Of a stretch of DNA of 64,000 nucleotides, positions 35,101 through 45,350 are shown piece by piece; positions within the stretch are counted from its first letter, which is position 1; each line of letters begins with the position of its first letter. The stretch is from Myrica gale (Eukaryota > Streptophyta > Magnoliopsida > Fagales > Myricaceae), in the NCBI GenBank assembly GCA_963930655.1, contig OZ005605.1, forward strand, positions 14,081,501-14,145,500. Reading direction: 5' to 3'. Below the pieces are notes generated by a model. It was not told where the DNA came from. It saw only the letters and a list, made by a program, of their open reading frames with translations, and did not search any database. A program made the position numbers and the translations under genes.

Positions 35101-36381
35101 GTAATAAAGCTTCTACCTTCAAAATGGTTAGAAACTCTATCGTAAATAACTTCTGATAGAGTTGTCTTACCAACTCCACCCATTCCATGAATCCCAATGA
35201 AACGAACATCATTCAATCCAACACCAAGCAAGTTCATCATTTTTTGCACATGTGTCTATTCCAACAAGTTTCTTGTAAGTGACTGATAATCTATGGTGCA
35301 ACCGATTAAATATAGTTTCTGTGATTTTCTGAATAACACTTGATTCGTACCTGCAAGAAGAAAAGATACGAGACATTGATAATCATATAGATATAAAATG
35401 GTTAAGAACAAACCATATTGTTTAGCCTTCTCTGGTAGAGAAAGGGAAACTGTTTACGTATGTGGTAATTAGAAATTTTTGATAATATGTGAACAGAATT
35501 AATGAGTTTGAAAAAAACCTAGTTAATGTCTTTGGGAAGTTTTTCTAGCTAGTTCCCCACATTAATAGCATCCCCGAACATTTTTTTTTTCCAAAAGTTT
35601 TTCTCAGAATTTTTCTACTCTGTTCCCGCTGCCAACTTAGCATCTGACAAAAAAACAATTCGAAAAATGTATCGGTTTCTGGCTAACTCTTAATTCTACG
35701 TACTCCCTTTTACGAAAATTCATAAAACGAATCATAAACAATCTTTTAGCTGAAAAACTAAAAATTTTGGGGAAAAAAAACTGTATCCGAATATCACCAT
35801 ATGATATTGTACTCATCATGGAAGATATAAGTAGACTAAATGTTACCGATCTTGTAGATCCCATCCGGAGGTACTGGCCACTTTTGTTAAAGCATCCTTC
35901 CAAGTTTGTATCTGCTCCATGTCAACTTCTGGGTCTTTTTCATGCTTATCGAAAGCTTTTGCAAAAGTATTCGTTTGTTCCCTTACAGCAGAGGGAAGCA
36001 CGTTGTAGAAAACGGGCAAAATTGTGTCCTTCTCTCCCATGTATTTGAAGATCTCAACAAGTTCCATCAAGCACCATTTTGAAATAGCTAGTTCGGTGAG
36101 ATAACAACTATGGCATATATAGATTCTTGTATTGCTTTCAAGAGCTCTGGAGCAATACATTTTCCTCGTTGGAGTTTTTCATCATCCCCAAAGGTGAGAA
36201 TACTTTTCCGTTTCAAAGCAGCATATAGAGGGTCTGTAAAACTCTTGCGAGTATCTTTGCCATAGAAACTGAGGAAAATTTCATACTTCCAGCCAGGTGT
36301 TGACTTAGAAGAAGATAAGGAAGTTCTTTTTCTTTTTCTTTCATTTTCTGAACAAGATGACGAGGGTCCGTGAGTGCTCAT
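32181..36381 (-). pseudogene. TIR-NBS-LRR (TNL) resistance gene, frameshifted
   Basis: Intracellular immune receptor, read on the minus strand. TIR exon 36381-35847 (WKYEIFLSFYGKDTRKSF, ending GWDLQDR). NB-ARC exon 35350-34251 has the P-loop GIHGMGGVGKTTL, kinase-2 VLIVIDDVD, RNBS-B SRIIFTSRD, GLPLALKVLG and MHD as IMHDLLQEMG. LRR exons are 34141-33806 and 33695-32883. The C-terminal C-JID domain exon is about 32730-32181 (GSSVTLGVHNWDVNRKWIGY). Breaks: 1 nt missing in the TIR after VVISPN (about 36095), so TAG follows; a frameshift at LVGIDT before QKMMNLLG (about 35255); and the last junction is out of phase. All NB-ARC motifs are kept, so inactivation looks recent, or one allele is broken. 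The start ATG is placed at MSTHG. Confidence 0.88.
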
Positions 36382-36790
36382 GGATTCAGTGAGACTTAAT
36401 AACTGTATGATTAGGGCAAGAATAGTTTGCAGACATAAGGAATATTGGGAAGAAAAACCAACTGGGTGGGGTTTATAACATATAAGGAGATGCAAGCGAT
36501 TCCGTCCTTTCCGCGTGGTGGAGAAGACGAGAGCATTAAGGAACTTCCAGATTGTGGTGGGATGGTTAAGCATCCTGTTTAATGTTTTTAATCAAAAAAA
36601 GTTCTTCACCTACCTTTTTGAAATGGACTTGACCTAACTTTCTAGTACATTCAAAGCATATGTCATTTTCTTACACCTACTAATTATAATGTAACCCAAA
36701 CATTATTCAACTTTCTAGTACATTCAAAGCATTTGTCATTTTCTCTCTCTTCCTTTTTTTCTTCCTCATATGTTTTATTTAAATCAAGGG

Positions 36791-36974
36791 ACCCGTCAAG
36801 ATAGTCGGCGTTCTTGGACCCATTTGTGTGATTTGTCGTTTGAATTTTCAAGAGGTATATTGCTCTACAAAAACTATTTATTACCCGTCAAGATAGTCGG
36901 CGTTCTTGGACTCATTTGTGTGATTTGTCGTTTGAATTTTCAAGAGGTATATTGCTCTACAAAAACTATTTATT
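36791..36974. repeat. Perfectly spaced 92-bp tandem duplication
   Basis: Two units start ACCCGTCAAGATAGTCGG at 36791 and 36883 and differ by about one base. They were duplicated very recently. ACTATTTATTAC words continue for another 100 bp. Confidence 0.9.
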
Positions 36975-37176
36975 ACTTTTCCACCACATGAGTAGCTAGA
37001 ACTATTTATTACAAAATCTATTTATTACAAAAACTATGAATTTTCTACAAAAACTATTTATTACAAAAACTATGAATTTTCTAGAACTCTTCCACCACAT
37101 GAGTAGCTAGAAAATATGCTTACCACAACAACAAAAACAAAAAACTTGCACCTTGTAATGTTAATCAGTCTATAGG

Positions 37177-37361
37177 TAGGGCTGTTTAGCAAACCAAAAT
37201 TTTCCGATTCTCCCGCCATCGGTACTAGTAACAGTATCAGAAATCAGGTTCTTGCACTTAACGGTAGTGATAGCAGTGACTAATATTTGAAAATCGACTC
37301 ATTCGGTAGCAGTGATGGTTATTGCTAAAACCGGTACCGCTACCGGGTTTGAACAACCCTA
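37177..37361. mobile_element. hAT-like MITE
   Basis: Ends TAGGGCTGTTTAGCAAACC and GGGTTTGAACAACCCTA are imperfect inverted repeats with the TAGGG…CCCTA ends common in plant hAT MITEs. The interior has repeated CGGTACCG/GGTAGC words. A clean 8-bp duplication was not seen. Confidence 0.5.
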
Positions 37362-38069
37362 ACATAAATAATAGCCATGAGTTTTATTTCTTTAACACGT
37401 TAGCAAGTAAATATAAATTCCTAACCTTTCATTTTATCAAATCTTATTGAAAGAAGTTTTAATACTTAAGGAACGCTCTACAACCATAAAACGACCTATT
37501 TGGAAAGATAATAAACTACTTTGATGAACTCTAGAAATTAATTAAATCTCAACTCAGTTGGTGCTTTGTAATGACTAAAGATTTGGCAATTGGATAATTT
37601 CAAACAATATTTGACGCCATTAATATTCAAATAAATATAATGTTGATTGCAAATAAATGTTGGTCTTTAAAGATGTTCTCTAATTGTATTGATAGTGGAT
37701 TTTATTGCTTTATATCATGCTATCTTTTAATATGGTCTCTAATTTTTATTGATTTTGGATGTCATTAGTTTAGATTTTATTGATATCGGCTCAATGGACA
37801 AAAAAGGAAAAAAAATTTGGGTCAAATGCATAAAATGCTTAAGAAATAGTCCAATATAAATGTCGGTAACCGGGAACCGCTACCGCACTTAATGATGGTG
37901 GTAGCGGTTATTGCCAGAACCGACACCATAACCAAGTTTGAACAACCCCACTTCATCTGGGTCTATAAAAGATAAAGTACACACCCGTAACACTACATTC
38001 TGATTACTAGCTCTCCTATCATTATTTTATCCTTAAATCTATCATCTCTCTTATTTAGGCTTAGGATGC

Positions 38070-39118
38070 TCCACTCCGGTGCCACTTGGCTTCTCTCTTT
38101 GGTCTAGGGGAAGAGCTTATCGGCTTCCTAGAAGGCGAGGTGAGGCGCCTGTCGGATCAGGTTGAAGTCCGAGAGGATCAGATTAATCACAGCTCCAACT
38201 TGAGATAGGAAATTCATCTGATTGTTGGGCCTAAGGGTTTATCAATGGGTTTAATGTCGAAATGTTCAAAGAAAGATCCATTGAAGATTGGATTCATTGT
38301 TTATTAGACCCTTCGCAACTTCTTGGTATGCCATCTGCCGACATTCACTCCTTTTAGCTTTTTCCTACTCTGATGTTGGATCACCTGTGGATGCCTAGTA
38401 ATAAGCTGTTACATGATCATATCCATGCCTCTCTTTTGTCTCTTCTTCAGCAGATATTGCATACTCATAAGGAGCACTTAGCAACTTGGCATTCCTCTCC
38501 TTGATTACTTCGCAAAGTTCCAGCCTCATCCTTTCCTCCAAATGGTTGTCTTTGTATGAATTTTGATGTTGCCATTTGCTCCACTTTTTCTATGAGTGAT
38601 GCAATTCTATTTCATTCAAGTGGAGAGTGTTTACATGCTTGGACTCAAAAATCACATTCTACTGATCCACTTGATGGAGAGGTTGAAGCATCATTATTGG
38701 CCTTAACTAAGTCATCGAAACTGAAGCTCTCTCATTCACTTCTCCAAGGTGATTCCAAGATTGTGATGGATAGTATTCTTCAGTCCTTCTTGAAAGGTTC
38801 CTCTGCTTTCTCGGATTTTCATTGGAGAATTGCATTTATCATCCGCAGCCTCCAACCGCTCTTCTCTTCCATCCTTTTCTTTTATTCTTCGAAGATTTCC
38901 AGAGCTGAAAACTCGGAGGCTCACTCGTTAGAAGCTTGGGCGGCTGCCCATTCCTTTTCTGGAGATGTTCCTGCCCCTTTTCTTCTTAACCAAGGCTTGT
39001 GGAAATTTAATGGTGTTAAACCACCATAGTTCTTTTTTCTTTTCTTCGTTTTATTTGTTGCTTTTCTGTTTTGTTGTAGTATGCTTTTTCTCAATATATA
39101 ATATCTGTTTTTTTTTTA
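38070..39118 (+). mobile_element. 5'-truncated LINE with RNase H domain
   Basis: The open stretch 38556-39029 encodes the C-terminal RNase H (RVT_3) of a plant LINE: PNGCLCMNFDVAI with the first acidic residue, DGEVEASLLALT, LLQGDSKIVMDS, and the closing RAENSEAHSLEAWA. About 0.45 kb upstream is frame-broken. The 3' end reaches a T/A-rich tract at about 39105-39120. It differs in sequence from the LINEs at 1 and 25438. Confidence 0.85.
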
Positions 39119-39146
39119 AAAAAAATGATGCTATGATAATTGTACG

Positions 39147-41406
39147 CACTTCTAGAAATTTGACATTTAGTGACGAAATTCTCCGATTTCGTCACTAAAA
39201 GTGCATTTTTTGTGACAAAATGCTATTTTCTTCACTAAAAAAGGATTTTTCGTGACCAAAAAAATTTGTCGCCCCAATTTCATCACTAAAGGTTTGATGT
39301 GTGGCGAAATAAAATTTTCGTCACTAAAAGTCAATTTTTGTGACGAAAATTTTTGTTACACAGCGATCAATTGGTCCATAAACCATCGATCATTCCTTTT
39401 ATGATGAAACGCACCGTCGCAAAATACAAATTGTTTGGCGACGAAATTACATAAACTGATCGATCGTTTACCAATTAACACGTGGCTTTATTTAGTGATT
39501 GATCGGTCTGCTTAACAATAAGGAAATATGGAAAGACGATCAATTGTTATATTATACTGATCGATCGTTGATGCGATGATTAAATGAATGGTAAAGCGCC
39601 ACATGTTGCAAAAGAAAGCGATCGATCATCATCCAATGACTGATCGAACATTGTGAACAATTATATGAAACCGTTGAACTCATTTTAACCGATTATCTCC
39701 ACAAAATCTCACCAAATCCTCTCAACTTTCTACGATCGAGTTCGTGTTGCTTTGTCTTCTAAAGTGTGTGGAATCTTCCCCCGCTATCATTTACATCGAA
39801 GGTACGTAATTATGTTGATTTTTAAGCTGTTTTAAATGTATTTTTAGTTTATTTTTTTTAAAAAAATTTGCTATATGATCCATTTAGGTCCGTAAAAATG
39901 TAGTCTTTTAGATTTAATGTATGTTTTATAAGAAATTTAGGTCCAAACTATTCAAAATCGTGCACACGGGGACGTTTTCCACGTGGACCGATCATTATCG
40001 TGCGCATTAAATGCCAAATCTCGTATCGTTGCAAATAGGGCTATGCATAACCAGTGGTGGTTATGCCCTCCACCGCCACCGCTATGTGTGGTTGTCCAAA
40101 ACTGGACACCGCCCCCGCCACTGTTAAGGGAAGAAACCGCCCTTTAACGGTGACGGCTTCGACGGTGGCCGTGGCGATTACCGCCACCTACACCAGAGAT
40201 CATGAAAATTGCCAAAAGAAAAAGCAAATCGCAACCAAATCTAGGCACAAACTGCAACCAAATTCAAATCATAATAGATCTACAAACCACAAACCCAAAT
40301 CGCAACAAATCCAGCCACAAACCGCAACCAAATCCAAGTCATAACAAATCTACAAACCACATACACAAATCGTAACCCCATCGTAGCAAATCCACAAACC
40401 ACAAACTACAACACAAATCACAAACATCATAACAAATCGCAACCAAGAAAATGGCAACCAAATCGGAGAGAGAGAGGGAGAATTAATCGCATTAGGGAAG
40501 AGAGAGGCAGAGAGCTAAAGAGCCTTCGTTGCTTACTGTAGAGGTGGGTACGGTTGAAGCTCTTCGTTGCTTGCTGCAAAGGGGGCAGGGGGTGCGGTTA
40601 AAGGAGAGGTAGCTAGGGTTAGATTATATTTCAACATAACTAAACCAAACGGCGCCGTTTTGATGTAAACATTAAAAAAACGATGAAGCGGTGAAACCGC
40701 CAGCGGTGAGAGGTTTCACCGCCACTGGCAAAATCCCCGCTATCGGGGGATTTTGCTCACCATCACCGGTGCCGCTGGGCGCCGGTGCACAGTGAACACC
40801 GCCGGTACCGGCGGAGATGCCGGTGATCACCCCTAGTTGCAAAAATCTTCTAGAATCTCAAGCCGTGACGACGTGTTTGGATGTGCATATGTGTACGGAC
40901 TACAACGCGAAACGTGGAGATCCACTATTCGCTCAAAATTCGATCAGTGGCACTCGGACTGTTTTGTCCTTTTCAAATGTTTCACAGTTGATTTGCATAG
41001 ACGTCTGCATCAGACGTGTGTCAAACATGCAAGTAAGGAAATGTTCATTCGAATGGTTTTGCATAACCTTCTGGACATATCTAGCTTTTATTAAAAATTC
41101 GGTTGCGTCACAGATGGGTGCCCGAATAGGATTATCTCCCAAAATACGTGCCAGCGGTCTAGAAAAATGTGAGGACAGTTTTGAAAATTCTCTAAGAAAA
41201 TGGATTGTCACAAATTTGTGACGTTTGGTTCTGCATCACTTGTAAAGACATATGGACAGTTATTTATATTGTCCAGACGGAGTTTTACTAGTGCACATCA
41301 TTTCCGTAACAAAATATGTTGTTTTGTCAGGAATGGGTATGATTTTGTAACAAAATTTGGTTTGATGCTTAAGACTGTGACATCCAAAGTCCTTTTTCTT
41401 GTAGTG
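39147..41406. mobile_element. CACTA-like segment with ends of two families
   Basis: The left end CACTTCTAGAAATTTGAC is followed by TTTCGTCACTAAAA repeats and then GATCGATCGT-type words (39360-39660), as in the element at 57076-64000. The right end, TGACATCCAAAGTCC then TTTTTCTTGTAGTG, resembles the right end of the GTYCGRAC family (TGTCACCCAAAGTG…). Flanking triplets ACG (left) and TTG (right) do not match. It is either a recombinant element or two abutting fragments. No transposase gene is present. A GAAGGTACGT donor-like site follows a leader at about 39800. A hAT element is nested at 40036. Confidence 0.55.
40036..40835. mobile_element. Non-autonomous hAT element (800 bp) nested in the CACTA segment
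   Basis: Exact 8-bp duplication GTTGCAAA at 40028-40035 and 40836-40843. Ends TAGGGCTATGCATAACC and GGTGATCACCCCTA. Both ends have GC-rich inverted material (CCACCGCCACCGC, GGCGCCGGTGC). The interior has several AACCAAATC/CACAAACC repeats. There is no transposase, and the open frames here are not credible genes. Confidence 0.88.
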
Positions 41407-42071
41407 TTGGATTTCTTACCTTCAGGTGTCATCCATGTATGATATATGATCCTTCAAAGTTTTGAAAACATTACACTAATAATCATACCAATAAATTGAT
41501 AAAAAGGGGAAACCTTAATATTTTCTATTTTGATGCATCAACTCCACTCTTGATCTTAACTTCTAGAAATAAGGATATAACACAATTGCAAATATTAAAC
41601 ACGATTGCAAAATTTTATCACTAACCGCCTTTTTTTTAAAAGTATCCTAGAATTTGGACTCAATCTCACACAAATCATGCAGTCAACTGAATAGAAGAAA
41701 TTGCACAGGTAGCTAACTGAGTAATCGTGGAAATAGACACTCGACTAAAAAAGTCTAAAAACTTAAATAAAAAGCCACTATTCTGAAAAAACCCTCCCGA
41801 AATCGTAAAATCTGCATAGCTATACCTGTAACTCTAAAATCTCCAATTCGACGAACCCTAAGACCAAAAACTCCCCAAATATATGAAGGAAAAAAAGACC
41901 CCATTCTTTAAGGAGCTTAGGGTTCGTCGATTTAGGGATTTGGGGTTAAGTAGGCCCTCTTTGTGAAGTTGTTGTAGTCGTTGGCTTATTTCTCATCTAA
42001 TATCTTACGATACAATAGCAAGGACGCCCGTACCTGCAAGATCAAAGCCATCATGGGTTCATATCATAATC
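41407..42071. other. Spacer between CACTA elements, with one inverted repeat
   Basis: No gene. TCGACGAACCCTAAG (41848-41862) and its exact inverse CTTAGGGTTCGTCGA (41916-41930) form a 15-bp stem with a 53-nt loop. The rest is AT-rich. Confidence 0.5.
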
Positions 42072-42712
42072 CACTACAAGAAATAATGCTTTAGATGACA
42101 ATATTTTGGGTGTCAAACCAAATTTTGTCACCCAAAGTGAATTTTTCATGACAAAATATTAATTTCGTCACCCAAAACCATTCAGGAACTCCAAAACCGT
42201 CCGGACCTATCACAACCCCGTTCGGATGTATTGCTGGTGTGATGACATACACGTGTCGCGAATGAGTGAAGAAAAAAACCGTCACAAAAAAAGTAACGTC
42301 CGGACTCTCAAGATACACGTCCGAACTCGCTGCAGGGTGACAAATTCCACATCGTCGTAACTGAGTGACAATTAGAATCGTCACAATTTTTACAATACCG
42401 TCTTCGGACTCAGTTTATACACAGTCTGAATGATCATTACCTAACGAATAGTAATCGTCAGGCTAGAGTGGCAATTTAAAAATCGTCATGAATACTCAAT
42501 TAAGTCTGGATGTCATAAACCACGTTCCAACGGCAAAAATACCCAAGTCCGGACGCTACAAAAAAAGGTCCGCACAATTATAAATGCATCTTCCGCGAAT
42601 CGTGTGCTTCCACGTTGCAAAACTTCAGACACGTGACATCAATACAGTCCGAACAAACAAATAGCGTGCAGACCATCTAACTTCTACAATCATTTCGAAT
42701 CGGGCATATTTA

Positions 42713-42750
42713 ATGACATTAAATTTGATAGGGCCACGTGTCAGTATAAC
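42713..42750 (+). promoter_or_regulatory. CCAAT/G-box module upstream of gene A
   Basis: CATATTTAATGACATTAAAT, then TTGATAGGGCCACGTGTCAG. It is the counterpart of 4136-4180 in copy 1 (GATTGGGCCACGTGTAAG) and of the modules before gene B. A leader and a donor-like CAGGTAAAAC follow at about 42905. Confidence 0.6.
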
Positions 42751-43158
42751 CATTGAAACCCGTCCGAACCCTACTATATCACGTTCGGACGGTTACTGGC
42801 AACATTAAACTGACAGACTTAGTCAAAATCTAAAACTCATTCGTTCTCTCGTACTTTTCTCTCGGACATTTTCACTCTCCATTCCAGATTTCTCAAAGAA
42901 CTTCAGGTAAAACTTTTGTTATGTTGTTTTATTTTATGTATTTCGATTAAATATCGTCCATTGTTTAGTTTGTTATGGTGTTTTATTTTATGAAATTAGG
43001 TTGTTTGGCTAGTGTTCATCGAACCACGTTCGGACCTCGCTTCACGACGTCCGGACTTGTTATAAACCGTCAGGATTGTTATTGTATGTGCGGACTCCGT
43101 TTATTGACTGTCGTGCGAACGTTTCATACTCATGTTCAGAGGTTTTGCTAGGTTGACC

Positions 43159-43554
43159 ATGGAACACTCTGGAAGAAGTATCACCAATGTCGGGGGACAG
43201 ACAGAGCGACCAGCCTGGGCAGACACGTATTTAGCAGAGTTAAACGAGAGTATTCGAGCGATCATGCAGCCGACGCATTTATTGTGTATGGAGCTCCATT
43301 GCCGCTTGACAGGTCTAGAGACAAAACTTGCTCTGACGGATAGGGCTATAACGGAAGAGCTTAATATTATGCGGAGAGAACTAATAAGGATGAGAGAACA
43401 GTTGTCTCAATTGTCCCAATCTATCCATACCGTTCCGATAATGCTGCAGACACTCTTCAGATTGGTGGATAATATGGAGGAGCATTTGGCGCATGTTCGT
43501 GATGCCCTCGGACAAGATTTGGACGAGCCAGTCGCAGATCGTGATTTGAACTAG
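43159..43554 (+). CDS. CACTA accessory gene A, small coiled-coil protein
   Basis: 131 codons plus stop. The ATG at 43159 is chosen because it aligns with the start in copy 1 (4628) and lies just after the acceptor-like TTTTGCTAG; an upstream in-frame ATG at 43132 falls in the presumed 5' UTR intron. The product starts MEHSGRSITNVGGQTERPAW, has a central heptad-rich part (EELNIMRRELIRMREQLSQL) and ends with an acidic stretch (DALGQDLDEPVADRDLN). QTERPAWAD, QPTH, LETKL and EEHL..VRD.L line up with the C-terminal third of gene B. There is no catalytic motif or membrane segment. It could be a DNA-binding or dimerising accessory factor; that is inference. Confidence 0.65.
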   Translation: MEHSGRSITNVGGQTERPAWADTYLAELNESIRAIMQPTHLLCMELHCRLTGLETKLALTDRAITEELNIMRRELIRMREQLSQLSQSIHTVPIMLQTLFRLVDNMEEHLAHVRDALGQDLDEPVADRDLN

Positions 43555-43984
43555 TATTCTGTTTATGCTTTAAACTTAGTTATTTATTTATCGTTTTAAA
43601 GGACCGTTTGAAGCTTGTAATAGACATTACGATTGTGATTTTTTATTCCGTATTTGGATTATTTTTGATATTTTATATTAATTATGTCTTTTAAAGTAGA
43701 TTTAATTTATTACAATTTAAATGTATAATTAATAAAATTAATTATGTAGTTATAATTAAATTGACAATTAGTTATAATTGATATTAGATATAAAAATATG
43801 ATTAATTATATATTTTTTACTTATTTAAAATAAATTAATTAAGTTAAATATTTTTGCCAAATTATATTGAGTTGAATGAAATAAATTAAATTATTTACTT
43901 AAACTAACTCATTTAAATAAATTAGGTTTTGTGAAATAAAGTAAATTGTGTTAATTTAATCTATGAAATAAATATGCTATCCAT

Positions 43985-44420
43985 TCGGACTCTCTACATG
44001 CGCGTCCGGACTCCTGCATCGCTACCGAAAGTTAGTGAGGCACCTGCTGGAACGGGTTTTGAGAAAGTCCGGACGTTTACTAATCCGTCGCATCATATGG
44101 CGTACGCGTGTTTTCCATATACGAAACTTAAAAACGGTTGTACCCGTCCGAGCGTTTAATAGAAGTCTGCACGTAATTCGCCGTTTTTTTTCTTTGATAA
44201 GCAATATCTACATGCGCGTTCGGACTCCTGCATCGCATCTAAAAGTAAATGAGGTACCCGTTGGAACGTGTTTTAGGCAGTCCGAACGGTCCCTTAACCG
44301 TCGCATGGCGTACACGTGTTTTCGTTATACGAAAGTTCAAAACGGTTGTATCCGTCCGCACGTTTGTCAGAAGTCCGGACGGGATTCGCCATTTATTCAG
44401 TCAAACGTGCGTTTCCACGT
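43985..44420 (+). repeat. Duplicated promoter region upstream of gene B (copy 2)
   Basis: Two imperfect units about 215 bp apart, with (A)CATGCGCGT(C/T)CGGACTCCT near 43997 and 44212 and CCGTCGCAT..GGCGTAC followed by a long shared stretch. Period and breakpoints differ from the 327-bp duplication at the same place in copy 1, so the two arose separately. Confidence 0.65.
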
Positions 44421-44507
44421 CGCCTCAATTCATTGCAATGTCCGAAATAGACGTTTGCACTCCTTAATAATACTTCCGGACGTCTTAATTGTGCAAAACT
44501 GTTTCAA

Positions 44508-44562
44508 ACGGTTTAAAGTTTGGCATTTAATACGGAGTACGATGATTGGGCCACGTGTGCAG
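44508..44562 (+). promoter_or_regulatory. Conserved promoter module of gene B
   Basis: ACGGTTTAAAGTTTGGCATT then GATGATTGGGCCACGTGTGC: an inverted CCAAT box abutting a G-box core CACGTG. The same module is at 5985-6037 in copy 1. A C/T-rich leader (CTCTCAAAAAACCTCTC) and a donor-like TAGGTATG follow at about 44738. Confidence 0.65.
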
Positions 44563-45350
44563 AATGCAGTCGGACATCCAGAATTGGGTCCGGACGCGAT
44601 CGACGTATTTTGAAAAGACGAACAGTTCATCATTTTCACGAACACCGAACATTTCTCTCAAAAAACCTCTCAAAACTCAAGTTGTTTCTTCATAAATCTC
44701 GACGTAATATCACTCTCTCGTGTATCTAACCACATCTAGGTATGTTTTGCTTATTTTTAACAAGATTTTATTGGTGAAAACTTCTTTTTTTATATAGTTT
44801 TATGTATAGAATTTCAATTCTATTTTTTGTATACTAGATTGTGTTTTTTTATTGATTTTTACATTGAAATTGATAGTGTTAAGTGTTAGGTTTGTTTTAC
44901 GTATTTTAGTTTGTGTTTTGGTGTAATTTTTGGGCGAGTGGGAGAGGTGGAGGGACTCATTATGTGGGCGTCTGGACTTTTGTTTGGGCGTTCGGACTCT
45001 TGTTGTAGTGTTTCGGTGGTATACATTGTCGTTTTGATTATATTCGGACTCTCTTTCAAGGATGTCCGGATACTTTAATGTTGAATTGAAATAATTTTTT
45101 ATCGTCTTAGGGTTGGGATGTCCGGACTGTCTTTCAATGTAGTCCGGACGCTTTAATGTTAAATTTAAATAGCTTTCATTATCTTCTTAGGTTTGGGACG
45201 GGTATCCAAAACCAATACGTTGATGTTTTGTTCATTTTCGGACGCTTATATTACACGTCCGGACGTTTATATTGCATTTCGGATGGTGTAATTTTAGTTC
45301 GGACGTTATACTAACCGTGCGAACGTTATTTTGTACAGATTCACTAAATA

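Larger units (their letters stand above)
36400..38069. other. AT-rich spacer with small repeats
   Basis: Upstream side of the TNL gene. No gene was seen apart from the tandem repeat at 36791-36974, short ACTATTTATTAC repeats at 36995-37110 and a hAT-like MITE at 37177. The stretch 37858-37950 repeats the GGTAACCGGGAACCGCTACC theme of that MITE. Confidence 0.5.

Noticed and set aside
40054..40344. 96-codon ORF in the 800-bp hAT element
   Set aside because: Arises from CACAAACC/AACCAAATC repeats; it lies wholly within a transposon without other coding signs.
41848..41930. Possible telomere-type repeat (AACCCTAA/TTAGGGTT)
   Set aside because: Only a single copy on each strand forming an inverted repeat; no tandem array.
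44035..44613. 192-codon ORF upstream of gene B
   Set aside because: Covers the duplicated promoter region with its G-box module; the frame is not open in copy 1 and the translation is Arg-rich repeat.
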